DNA of 64,000 nucleotides, from the NCBI GenBank assembly GCA_009363875.1, contig CM018692.1, forward strand, positions 94,206,137 to 94,270,136, given 5' to 3'. The notes under the pieces were generated by a model. That model was not told where the DNA came from and made no database searches. It saw only the letters and a list, made by a program, of their open reading frames with translations. Below are positions 12,290-23,790 of the stretch, piece after piece (the stretch's first letter is position 1; each line of letters opens with the position of its first letter). This DNA comes from Mikania micrantha (taxonomy: Eukaryota; Streptophyta; Magnoliopsida; Asterales; Asteraceae). A program made the position numbers and the translations under genes.

Positions 12290-12349
12290 TTCTGGATCAC
12301 CCCCGAAGGGTTCGAACCCGGGCTTGGGCGTCCCATGCAGCGTGTGTTA
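12290..12349 (-). repeat. tRNA-like module of LTR B (B box), split by LTR C
   Basis: On the minus strand, GGGTTCGAACCC (12308-12319, plus-strand coordinates) is a perfect B-box type sequence of Pol III tRNA promoters. The rest of the module, with an A-box-like CAGCCTAGTGGTAACA, lies at 15383-15397 on the other side of LTR C. Joining the two flanks at the TGTTA duplication gives A box, about 30 bp, B box, the spacing of a tRNA-like SINE head. It does not fold as a full tRNA gene and is not called as tRNA. Confidence 0.5.
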
Positions 12350-13537
12350 TGTCACACCCCCAATTTTCAACTAACGAAATCATACCGTTTGGGACGTGAC
12401 AAACCAGGATCTCAGATCATTAGACATAACGAAGACCTCTATATGAATTTCAAAACATACTTTGGTCTAAAACTGTAAGATCAAAGTTTTCAAAGTTTGC
12501 GGAAACGTTTTAAAACAAACGTAACAGTTGTAAAATGTAAATTACAAAACAAAATCCCAAATATTCAATTCAAACAACAGAAATGTAAAACATGCATGCG
12601 ACTCGATCTCCTAGTCCATGCCTGCTTTCTTGTGAATCTTAGCGTCCTGAGAAAACATGTAAATCAAGTCAACACAAAGGTTGGTGCATTACACAGGTTT
12701 AATCATTCACAATTGTTTGAAACAACAGTTTGAACAAAATGTTTGCAGATAACATAATCACACATGCATAGTCATGATAGCTAGTCATTTATACTATTTA
12801 CATAAGTGGTCGACACCGAAGCTGACTGTTGCATGCTATCGCATGTTTTGCCTTGCCACTATTGTCTAGCACAAACAATAGTAATGTGTGTTTGGTCAGT
12901 CAAACACTTGCATAAATCCCATCTACCAAGTGAGGTTTGTCAAACCTAATAGATTTATTTCCAACTACCACGCTTTGCACTACGGCAAACTAAACGATTC
13001 GAAATGTAAGGACTTGTAATGCTATGTTTGCACACAATGTAAACAGCTAACTCATGCAAGTGATATGTATCTAAAAATGTTTGTTGCACATGTTTTCTCC
13101 CCCAAAACAGTTAAAATAAGAAAGGGGCCGTGTACGCACCTTTGTTTGCAGCAGAATGATCAAACACTCGTGAACTCCCGTAGATAATCCTCTACGAAGA
13201 ATCTGTGTTTTAAACAATACGTTGTGTTATTCGTAATGTTAAATCATGTTTGTAATCACATACATGTCAACACACGTATGTTAGAACGTTCGAAACGTAC
13301 ATACAAAAGTATGTACGATTTTAAGTTCATTTGTTTAAATCGTTCAACTATCTACGATTTCGTTAAACACGCGTATTTATACGCGATTTATGGTTTCATG
13401 ACAAAATATATATTTTATTATTCTAATACGTTTGGAATTGAATTCTGGTTCCAACGCCTTTTGAACGGGTCGAATCGGAGTCAGAACGAGTGAGTTATGG
13501 GATAAAAACTAAAATTGAATTAAATCTCAAAAACAGG

Positions 13538-13612
13538 TGAAGCCGGAATCGAACCCATGACCTCCTGCCCCAAACACTCAACCCCTACCATCTATTCTGG
13601 TTCAACATTTGT
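13538..13612 (-). repeat. tRNA-like module in LTR C
   Basis: On the minus strand a sequence with ATAGATGGTAGGGG and, about 30 bp on, GGGTTCGATTCC (13545-13556) resembles A and B boxes of a Pol III promoter. It cannot be folded by eye into a complete cloverleaf, so it is not a functional tRNA gene. It corresponds in style to the modules of LTR B and LTR H. Confidence 0.45.
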
Positions 13613-15110
13613 TAACAGATTCATATCTAAATAGTTTTAAACATCCATGGGCCGGTTCCCCTTTTGCTTATTCATTCAAGCCCAATACTACCCAATTGAC
13701 CCTAATCGAACCCCAATTCGAACCCAATCGAGGCTGAAACCATAGGGCTTTCGTTCCTATGGTTCAGTCGAGTCTAATCATGATTTCAATTCGAAAAATA
13801 ATACACCATAATCCGTTTAATCGAACACACACATGCTCGAACCCTAGCCGTATACTCTCGGATTCGATTTCTTAGAATTCGTTGCTTTTAATCAATAAAA
13901 TCATGGGATTTTTGTTTAGAACAGGTTTTTGAATATTTCTGTTCTATTTAATTGAATTTTTATGCACATTTGAACCAAGAACCCTAACTTGTTCTTTATC
14001 GTGAAACCATGAAACCGGTTAACACTCAATTCGATGCTCTATATTGAAATTGGCATAGGGGTTAGTTTGATCGAGATTTTATGAAACTGGTGATCTAACT
14101 TAATTTGATTATAATGCCCATTTCGATCGGAAGCCCCAAATCCGTCAATAGTATGAACCCTAGAACTCGAGATCGACCAATTCGTGATTTAAACTCAAAA
14201 TTGAAAGATGTTTTTCTTTTGTGATGTTAACACGAAACTATCTGTATAATTGAATTGGGTTTTTAAACCCGTTTGATCAGAAACCCCCAAATAGGTTTCC
14301 ATCAAGAACTCTAGAACTCGACTTCCACTAATTCGATATAATTGACTAAAATCATCATGGGTTTCTCACTTAAAATGATGTTGCGAAACTGCTTGTGCAA
14401 TTTGATTTGATATTTGAATTCGTTCAGGTAGAAACCCCCTAAACGTGTTCTAAGATGAACCCTAAAACTAGAAATCGTATCATTCGATGTTAGAAGCCAT
14501 AATTAGCATAGGGTTATGCTTAGTCGCATGTTTTAGTGTATATAGGAATCGATTGTCACCTGATTGGAGATCGAATTGCCGTAGATCAACTTTAGACTTG
14601 AGTTCGGTCACCCCACAATCGAGTTCTTCTGTCTAGAGCTCTTGAGATCCAATTCTTGTGTGAAAGGGGCTCTAAAGAAGCCGACCAAAGTTTCTGTAAG
14701 TTAGATTGTGAAGAATTTGATCGATTGTTATTAGATTGATGGCTAATGACGACGGTTTCGAATTTTTATCATCATTGCAGCTTAATTCGACGAGTTAATG
14801 TGTTAATAACGTATGGAAACTGTTAGTAATCATCAATGGGTTGATTTAGGATAGTTTAATTTGAGTGTAACCGACTATTAAGGTGAAATTCGACTTCCAC
14901 TTGATTTCTATGACGGATTTTGACTTATGAAGTCAAAATTCTTTATAATTTTAACTTAATTACAACTAAGTTATTGTAATTTTGATGTTTATGATTTGTT
15001 TTGTTCACTTCTAACCCTCGTAGTTGTTTTTATTAACATTTTGTGTCATTTCGGTTAGTCCCGGTTTAACTGGGTTAATCCAGAAATGCCGGACTGTCAC
15101 AACCTATGTG

Positions 15111-15358
15111 CAGCCCAACATGATCATAAATGGCCCAACAGCCTATAAATTTCTCGGCCCAACTTCTGAGTTTAAGTTTCTAATTGGCACACAGTTTACA
15201 AAACAGGCCCAATATCACGAATTTAAATCATTCAGTCCAATCCATGTGCAAGCCGGCCCAATCAAATTATTCGGCCCATTTTCACTCAACAATTTAGCCC
15301 AACACTTCCCTTGGCCCATTTCCCAAACGAAGGCCCAACACACTCATGTCTCGGCCCA
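15111..15358. promoter_or_regulatory. Cluster of RGCCCA (site II / TCP-type) motifs in LTR C
   Basis: Ten copies of AGCCCA or GGCCCA lie within about 250 bp, all on the + strand (for example near 15112, 15130, 15155, 15206, 15255, 15273, 15296, 15313, 15331, 15353). TGGGCY is the site II element bound by plant TCP factors in growth-linked promoters; binding here is inference. The cluster is about 1.75-2 kb upstream of the TATA-like box of C in element orientation. Confidence 0.5.
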
Positions 15359-16213
15359 AAAATATCGAATTGTCACATGTTACCACTAGGCTGGGTTACA
15401 ATACATTGTCTAAACTTGAATTTAATTAAACTTAATCAGAAACTACGATGAGTCCAGATTTCGTATGAACCCTAATTGAGTTTCACGTCCAATTCGTTCA
15501 ATACACGGATTAATCGAACAAAAGAGGATAGGGCTATTGATCTACTGATAAAACCGATTAAGAGGATGTATTTACCTACCTGGATTGACCAAGGGTCGAT
15601 GGTGTTCGAGTGGGATGAAAGTTTGTCGCTTCTTGGATCGGTCACGACTTCAGAAGGTTCGAAATTGTGTTTTGATTATTCAGACTGATTCTTGAGGGTT
15701 GTGCGAAGGTAATGGAACGATCTAACTCGGTTTTTATACACGTTAAGGATGGATTCTATTTTTGGTTCTCGTTCAACTTTATGAGGATCAAATCCTCTTG
15801 ATTTCGTTTTGATTTCGTTCAATAACCGGTTTGATTCGAATCTCGTATGCAAATACTTCACGAATTTATTCCTAATTTGGTCTAAAACCGTGTGGGTGAG
15901 TTGGATGAAAGAAACGGGTCGCGAACCTGGTCGGATGATGCTGGGTCGGCTGATGGGCGAAGGAGAAGGGGGGTGTTCGGGATATTTACAACTCCAGCCC
16001 CTGAAGTTTCGAATCCTTTAATTTCTCTACAGAATTTGTTGTACTCCCATTAATTTTTCTTAAATTTGTCATTTCAGCCCTTTAAACTTTTATTAAAGTT
16101 AATAAAAATCATTTTTATATTTAATATTTTATTAAACATCTTTAAAAACTTAAAAACTTTTTATGGCTTTATTTTATAAATAGTTTATGTATTTAGTTAT
16201 AAGCTTACTAGAA

Positions 16214-16274
16214 TTTATTATTATGATTATTATTATGAGTATTATTATTATGATGATGTTGATTATTATTATTA

Positions 16275-16307
<33 letters not shown>

Positions 16308-16308
16308 C
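16214..16308. repeat. (ATT)n microsatellite in LTR B
   Basis: An imperfect then nearly pure ATT/TTA trinucleotide run of about 95 bp, with ATG interruptions at the left. Confidence 0.9.
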
Positions 16309-17619
16309 TTGTATAATAATTCTTATTTGAATTATATAATAAAAAATGCATTACACATTGATTTATATAAAATGAATTTGTTTTGAAACATTTTGTTTAA
16401 TATCATATACATATATTATTATTTGTTGTAAAATAAATCTAATTGATTTATAATCGTTTTGTAACATGTATAATAATTTGTTTAATAATTTTAATCAACT
16501 TGATTATTGAATGCATATACGAATATCAAGGTTTCAATTAACACTCATAGCTTTATTTTATTATAATTCGAACACGATTACAATTCATTAAAGGCATAGA
16601 AACCCTAGGGATTACATATGTGAACCTTCTATATTTAGTAACTTTTACACGCGAAACGTGCTTAATCGATTAATTGTAACTATGCGCTGTGTGATAACAT
16701 GCTCACTTAGGATAACTATGCATATTAGAAATATCGAAATGAATTTCTTGTACGATTTGCTTTATATGGAAACTTTCCCGAAATAGAAACTTACTATGAA
16801 TAGTAAGTTTCCTCACGAATGTGATTTTGGTGTCCGCACATCTCACACGACACTATATCGCACGTTACACGAGCACTTGAACTAAAACCGTCACCAACGG
16901 GTCGTTAGGTCAAACACGGTCAACGCGACCCACATAATGTCACACCCCGAGCCGGCGGGACGGATCGACTTCGCCGCCGGGCGGAAGGTTCTCAGGGCGC
17001 GATATCGTGAGTGATAATCGTGATGATCAGATTGTTTACATAGCATCAACATGAGAATAACTAAAGCACAATATAGCATATAACTAGGATTACAAAGTTA
17101 AATTACAAATGTCAATGTTTGATAATTTAACCAAGTAAACCTATCCAAAAGAATCAAATGTTTCCTATCTTGTGTCTGTACAAGATATCAAAAGTGATTC
17201 GCATCAATAACAAAATATGTGCTTCCCCAAAAGTATACTAGGTCCTCTAACTGGGTATCCTAGTATGCAATCCTGAGCCTTAGCTTAATCCTGTACGTCA
17301 CCTGAGAAAGCATGTAAGAAAAAAAAGTCAACACAATGGTTGGTGAGTTCATATAGTTTAATAGTTGAAAAATAGCTTTAGCAAACCTCTTTCGGTAACA
17401 ACCTTAATCTCATTAACATCACCTGTAATATCCAATTCGGTATGCTTATATATAGGGCATATGTAGGGTCGAACTTACCGCCCGCCCAGCCAACATCCCA
17501 CCACATACTAAATCACATATGACATTGTTGTTAATGATAATTATGCGTTTTACCTACAATCCCAATCTCGTCTTCGTCATAGCTTTTGCGTACTGTTTAA
17601 AAGTTTACAAGTTTGTAGC

Positions 17620-18125
17620 ATTCACATAGTTTAGCCTTTAAGTATATTGTACAAGAACAATAGTTTCACAAATCGTAGTTTAGCTTTCACCAATCTCATG
17701 CGTGGGTACAAGCTTTGCTCTAGCATAGTTTAGCATTTACGTAGTCCACGATTAGATACAAGCTTTGCTCTAGCATAGTTTAGCCATTACGTATCTCATG
17801 AATTGATTCTAGCTTTGCATCAGTATAGTTTAGCATTTACGTATCTCATATATGTGGATACAAGCCTTGCTCTAGCATAGTTTGGCATTTACGTATCTCA
17901 TATATAGACACAAGCTTAGCATTCAATAGTTTAGCATTTACGTATCTTCTATATGTAGATACAAGCCTTGCTCTAGCATAGTTTGGCATTTACGTATCTC
18001 ATATATAGACACAAGCTTAGCATTCAAATAGTTTAGCATTCACGTATCTCATGCATAGATACCAGCTTGCAATAGCGTAGTTTGGCATTCACGTATCTCA
18101 TGCATAGATCCAAGCTTAGAATTTA
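17620..18125. repeat. About 50-bp minisatellite in LTR D
   Basis: Roughly ten imperfect units of about 45-55 bp repeat the order TAGTTTAGCATTTACGTATC, then CTCATATATAGATACAAGC, then TTGCTCTAGCA. A longer period of about 110 bp is also visible because two neighbouring units recur together near 17860-17990. From 18130 to 18440 it decays into shorter TAGCATT/TAGTTTGAGCA repeats. The two LTRs of E lack this array, so it is specific to D or expanded in it. Confidence 0.85.
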
Positions 18126-19440
18126 GTATATCATCATAACGTGTAGCATTTAGCATCTAGTAATAACATATAGCTTGAGCAGGTAGTTCATCACCTTCTC
18201 ATTTGCATATAAGTATTTGCCTTAACATACAGTTTGAGCATAGAGTTTGTAGCCTTAGCATAGAACATAAAGTTTGTAGCATTAACACATAGTTTGAGCA
18301 TGTAGCTTGTAGCATTAGCATTAGCATCTAGTTGTAGGATATAGTTTATAGCATTAGAACTTAAGTTTAAGTCTTGGCTTTTAGCATTCAAAATAAGAGT
18401 AACAAGCTTAAGCATTAGTATTAGCATCATGAATAAGTGTAAAAGTATTTGTAAAACATTTCAATACTTGTTTAAAATGTATAACATGCTTCTTAGTCCC
18501 GAAGTAAAAACAAATATGTTTGAAAAGGGACAAATGAACTCACCTGGTGTTTGAAGCGGTTGACTTATCTTAAACTAGAATGCACGCGCTCGTTGTAGTG
18601 TTTGTTGTTATGTTCACGATCCTGTATTGATTTCATGTTGTTGTAAATTATACGTAGAAGTTGGAGTGACTCGTGTGTGTGTCTGTGTTAGCCCTAAAGT
18701 TGGCTAACATACGTAGGTATCGGTGATTATTCGGCCCTGGTTCTATTGCTATAGATCACTAGTATTACGTGTCCCTATGTTGTGTGTTTAACTTTAACTC
18801 TTTCTTGAAATTTCAAAACCTATCCTCCCATGTTTGTTACTTGTAGTGATGGAACTTTACAAAGTCAACCTAAGATTAACTTAGGTTTATAGTTTAAAAC
18901 TCCTTATGTTGTTCTTGTTAAACTCGAAAGGATTTATTACCTAGTTGTAAATACTCATGCAATTACCCTTGTAAACTTAGTGTTTTTGGTGTTATAAATT
19001 GCATTGATTCTCAATTTATACCACCTTTGTAGTAAACTCATGATTTTCCCATGCTCATTATCTTTTGAAACCTTAGTTTTACACATTTGTCACAATTTTT
19101 TACTCATTAAAGTATTGTGGGCCGATTCATTTGTTATTGGGCCGAGACTATTTGTGGGCCAAATGAGTTCCTTAGCCTATGGTTTCTGAATAACAAAGTT
19201 GGGCCTGAACAAGTGTGGGCCGTTTGTAAAGGGTTTGGGTCGCATGTTGTCAACCGGTGAACCATGGATGTCAGCGAACCTCTTAACTCCAGCCATGAGG
19301 TTCGGTAATGATGAGATTTAACTAGACTCCAGGTTCGCTTAGGCTGAGGTGAGGCGAACCTCAAAGTTCGGTTATGTAGGGCTTCGGCTGATTGAAGACT
19401 TGGCCAACGTAGGTTCGGCATTAAAGGTTCGCTAATGGTG

Positions 19441-22400
19441 TGTCACACCCCGAGCCGGCGGGAACGGATCGGGTTTTCCCGTCGGGCGGAAGGTTCCCGG
19501 GGCGCGATATCGTGAGTGATAATCGAATGATCAGATTGTTTACATAGCACATGATAAATAAATGAGAAATGCTAACACATCCATGCTATAGAATTACAAG
19601 ATTAAATTAAAATGTATCTTTCATAATTTAACCAAGTAAATCTACCAAAAGAATCAATAAAACTATATCTTGTATCTGTACAAGATATACAAAAGATGAT
19701 TCATTGTTTTTGTCATGAAAAGCATACAACACAAAATGAAGCTAGGTCTTCTAAAGGTCCACTAGCTTAGTCCATGCATATAAGTAGCTACACCTGTTCA
19801 TCACCTGAGAAAACATGTATTTAAACAAAGTCAACGCTAGGTTGGTGAGTTCATAAGTATGTTAATTGAAAACCTTAATTCATTCACATGCACATTCACA
19901 ATGTTAATAATGTTACTTGTATGTCGTTTGTTTCACCTGTTCTCCCAATGGCTCCTCAATAGTTATAGTCACAAGTACTATATTATCCTTGTAGTGATGC
20001 TTATATATAGGGCATATGTAAGGGAACTAAGCCCTAGCCAGCATCCCACCACATCACTACTAGAACTCCACACTACTTGCAATACAACTATTGATTTCCA
20101 TTCCCATTCCACATGTTTGTTTCATTGTTGATCACCTGTGATACCATGTATAGAATAATCTGATGATAGCGTTGTAGTTATCAAACCGAAGTATTGATAA
20201 CCATTATATGTAGTAAGGATATTGGATTTACTTAATCTGTTCCTTGTATTATTCTATTGTCTGTGGGTTAACTGTTGTTTCACTTTTAATTATTAAAAGT
20301 GTTAGTTAACTGTTTGTCATTTGTTCTCAACTTGCAGTGCATAGAGCCTACAAGGAATCCATTGCAATCCTCACGTAATCAGATTGCAATGCATCCGATT
20401 TACCTCTATCACCGTGTGTTCCCATTGCCTTCATCGAAACCGTTACTAGTAATATGACATGATAGAAAATAAATTCCTCAGTCTACTAGTCCACAGGTAA
20501 CGATGGATGATGTACATCGATGTTGTTGTTGTCTCCATGTGGGATGTTCTCCATGTGATTAACAAAGTTAAATAAGAACTTGTCTTATTACATTATGTTA
20601 ATCATTGTGTGAATGATGTTGTTATCATGAAGTTATGTTATCATGATTATCATTCAATGTAATCCATATGTTCACCACGTAATCCTTAAGCCGTAGTAAG
20701 AACAAGTCTTATTACCCTTAAGTGACGCAGGTGGTGGATACGAAATGCTCTATACTATCACATAGTATATTTTTAAGTTGTAACTAAGTGTTATAAGTAC
20801 TTGACTTATCACACTTAGTCAATTAGAACGTGGAATGATATTAAGAAGATATTTTATCTTGTAATCATTCATGTGTTGTGCTGTGTCATCATGTTCCTCT
20901 GTAATTGTTCTCATTGTTTGTTTGTGTATGAATTTTCTCAATGTTTGCCCATGTAGGAATAACTAAGTGTTGTGAGATAACTCTTACAAATATGTTATTC
21001 CTGGGTGTTGATGAATTATGAAATTAAATTATCATATTCATCTAAGTGTTCCTGTCATAACATGATCATACAAGCATGCATACAATAATAAACAATAATA
21101 AACAGTTTAATATTATCTAAATCAAAGTATAAGTGATATGTAAACAAAACTTTTAAATAATTAAAAGTAAAGCATGTTTCTCAGCTCCGAGAGTTTAAAA
21201 TCAATTATGATTAAAGAAAAGGGGCATATGAACTCACCTTGTGATTGAAGTGGTTGACTTAGCTTAAATAAAGAATGCACGCGCTCTTTGTTGTTCTTGA
21301 TGTGAATTCATGATCCTGTATTGATTTCACATTGTTTGTATTCTTAAAAGTATAAGTGTAACTGACTTGTGTGTGTATATGTGTGTTAGTCCTCAATTGG
21401 CTGACGCTCGTGAGTCGCGGTCATCATTCGGCCCTGCTTTATCCTTGAACTTTCAAAACCTTTTTTTTTACGACACGTTCATTCTTTGAAACTTTAGTAT
21501 TTTTTTTGCAACTCAACTTAGATGTCACCTTATTTTTATAGTTTATTATCCCATCCATTGTTCTTGTTAGTTTCAAAATAGTTTATTATATAGTTTCAAC
21601 TAACTATATAGTTATTCTAGTAACTTAAGATTTTCCGTCTTGTAATGTATCATCACCACTTCTATAAATTTTGTAATAACTTGAGTACATTCAAGCCCTA
21701 TTACGAGTTATTCAAGTGTGTATTTTCCCTTTCAAGTTTAGCGGACCGAATGTTAGGTGTTGGGCCTCAAATATTAATATTAGGCCGAACAATGATGTTG
21801 TGGACTAATTTACTTGGGCCAAAACAGCCCCCATGGGCCGAATGACCTGGGCCAGCACTGCCATCAAATGGCCGAAGCAGTGTAATGGGCTGAAAAGTCA
21901 GCTGTGGGCCGAAAGGTTTAACTGGGCCTATTGAAACGTGTGGGCTGCACAAGATGGGCCGAGATTAAAGTGTTGGGCTGAAGATTTTAACTGGGCCGAG
22001 TGGAGCATATGGCTTTACAAGTGCGTTGGGCCAAACAATAAGAAAACCTTGGGCCATGTAATGGGACTGTATGCATTCGACTGGGCTGGATATGCAAAGG
22101 ACTGGGCCGGCTGCTTGGGTTTTGTCGAAAAATCAAAGAGGGCGGTTCCAATCAGTGTGGCGAATCTGTTAGCCAACTTCCAAGGTTCGCCCAGCATAAT
22201 GCACACCAAAGGTTCGGCTGATATGTTGATGAGCCTAGGTTCGGTTAAGTTAGAGAGGTTCGGCCCTGATGTCCCATGCATGAAAGGTTCGGTGGTCATG
22301 GGATGGTTCAGCTACTAGGGTTTCCCTATTCAGGTTCGTGACTCTTGGAGGGGTTCGGCAACATATGGTTCGGGCGAGGGTTCGTCTAGGATTTTGCATG

Positions 22401-23736
22401 TCAGGTTTGTTCAAGATGTCGAGGATTCGGCCATGTGGGTTCGTGCGGTGAGGGTTCGCTGCTTAGAGTCTTGTAGCCCCTGGGTTTGGCTTCCTTTTGG
22501 TTCGGCTAACCACCAGAGGGTTCGGTGACTTTAGGGTTCGGCCGCCCACGCCCCTCGACGAACCTGTTGCTCCCATCTTCCTCATCAACTCCTAAACGGT
22601 TTCCGATCATCCCCTCTTGTTGTGTGGTGCTGTGCTGGTGTCTCGAGAGTTTTTGAGTGTGTGTAATATGACTTTGAGCCGGCTACAAGTGATGGGTCGA
22701 ATACATGAACGAAAACCCTAATTTCTGTAACTTCCCTTGTTCATACCTCGAATTTGGTCGGTTAGAACTCCAGATCTGTTGTACTTCCTTGCAGAGGGCT
22801 TAAAGAGCTTCGCGTGGACACCAAGAACGCCCAAATCCGTCAAGAAACAAGCAAGTTATCGCGATTTAAAGAGTGGTTCTTCTGGTGAGAGAAAAGGTTC
22901 GTGGGTGGGTTTTAGAGAGAGGTTTGGCTGATGGAAAGTGAGGGAAATGGACTCATTTGGTGTTTATATACCCTCGGGGTATTCGGGTTCGTTTCGGTTG
23001 CTCGGTTCGTGATTTCGTCGCGTATCTGGGATTTTTACGCGCAATTTCAATGTTTTAAATTAAAAGAAGTTAAATTAATTATTTTGATGAGTTTCAAAAT
23101 TGTAAAATGGTATTTATTTTATTTTATTAAATTACAGTCGTCCGTGTCGTGTTTCGTTGTCGTTTCGTCAGATCGCGTCACCATCTCGCTTATCGAACGA
23201 ACACGACGATGGTTTTGCTTTCCGACTTTTGTTTTCTACTTACCAGTCATCATTTCAGAACGTTAAACTCACAGATATGTTTGTGTGAATCGTCACCCAC
23301 GCAAACACACTGTCAGTTCGTTATTCTGAAACAACACTGTAAATTATGTTTGAATTGTGTTTTCTCACTGTCGGACTCAACTAAACACCCTGTTTTCGCA
23401 TTGTTTTCACATTGAATTGTCAGCCATCTGATTCCTGTCATCTGTGGATATCAGATCGCAACCAATTTGTTCTTGTTATTTGTATGAACACTGTTGTTTC
23501 TCGTGATTTGTTGTGTTAACTGTACTTAGGTTTTCACTTAAATACACACCACTTATGTTTCAAATGAGTGTTGTACTTACAGTATTTAAGTTTACACGAA
23601 AACACATACAACTGTTTCTTGTATTTAGATTTCTGTTAATACAAGTACTGTTTATACACATGTAATTACACATAGTTACTGTTGAAAGTACACGCACCGT
23701 ACGGACTTGCCGGCCGGTCAAGTACTAGTTGTCACA
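19441..23736 (-). repeat. 3' LTR of Gypsy E
   Basis: It runs from TGTCACACCCCGAGCC to CTAGTTGTCACA on the + strand. Being on the polypurine-tract side, it is the 3' LTR for this minus-strand element. It differs from the other LTR by scattered substitutions and a roughly 16-bp gap near 23185. A TATA-like box (minus strand) lies at 20001-20009 and another near 22963-22972. Confidence 0.92.
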
Positions 23737-23752
23737 GTCACCCCTTGTTAAA
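23737..23752 (-). promoter_or_regulatory. Polypurine tract of Gypsy E
   Basis: The minus strand reads AACAAGGGGTGAC directly before the 3' LTR, with GGGACGAAATTTCTTT just upstream. This purine run primes plus-strand DNA synthesis in Gypsy elements. Confidence 0.75.
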
Positions 23753-23790
23753 GAAATTTCGTCCCAAGATTTAAGCATAAAGGTCGGGCT

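Larger units (their letters stand above)
12350..15377 (-). mobile_element. LTR C: solo LTR (Gypsy type) nested in LTR B
   Basis: It begins TGTCACACCCCCAATTTTC and ends AATTGTCACA, with the 5-bp duplication TGTTA at 12345-12349 and 15378-15382. The length is 3028 bp with no gag or pol. The orientation is minus: the R/U5-type wording (TGAGAAAACATGTAAATCAAGTCAACACAAAGGTTGGTG) lies near 12650 and a TATA-like GTATAAATACGCG (minus strand) near 13370-13383. It contains a tRNA-like module and a cluster of RGCCCA motifs listed separately. Confidence 0.88.
10476..16616 (-). mobile_element. LTR B: solo LTR (Gypsy type) interrupted by LTR C
   Basis: On the + strand it begins TGTCACACCCCGACCGACGG and ends GGGATTACA, with the 5-bp duplication TATGT at 10471-10475 and 16617-16621. 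Its own sequence is 10476-12349 plus 15383-16616, about 3.1 kb. No internal coding region belongs to it, so it is a solo LTR. The orientation is minus, judged from R/U5 wording near 10740-10780 (ACATGTAAAATAGAGTTTGTTAAC... TTGGTGAGTTC). It sits in LTR A, whose AGTAAC-rich sequence continues on both sides. Confidence 0.88.

Noticed and set aside
12308..12319. Possible tRNA gene around the perfect GGGTTCGAACCC
   Set aside because: No complete cloverleaf can be formed, and the module is split by LTR C. Treated as a tRNA-like module only.
15024..15389. 121-codon + strand open frame in LTR C
   Set aside because: It is composed largely of the repeated GGCCCA motif and runs antisense to the LTR. 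No protein family is recognisable.
17620..18125. CRISPR-like regular repeat array
   Set aside because: Units are imperfect and contiguous, without unique spacers, and the sequence is plant nuclear DNA. It is a minisatellite.
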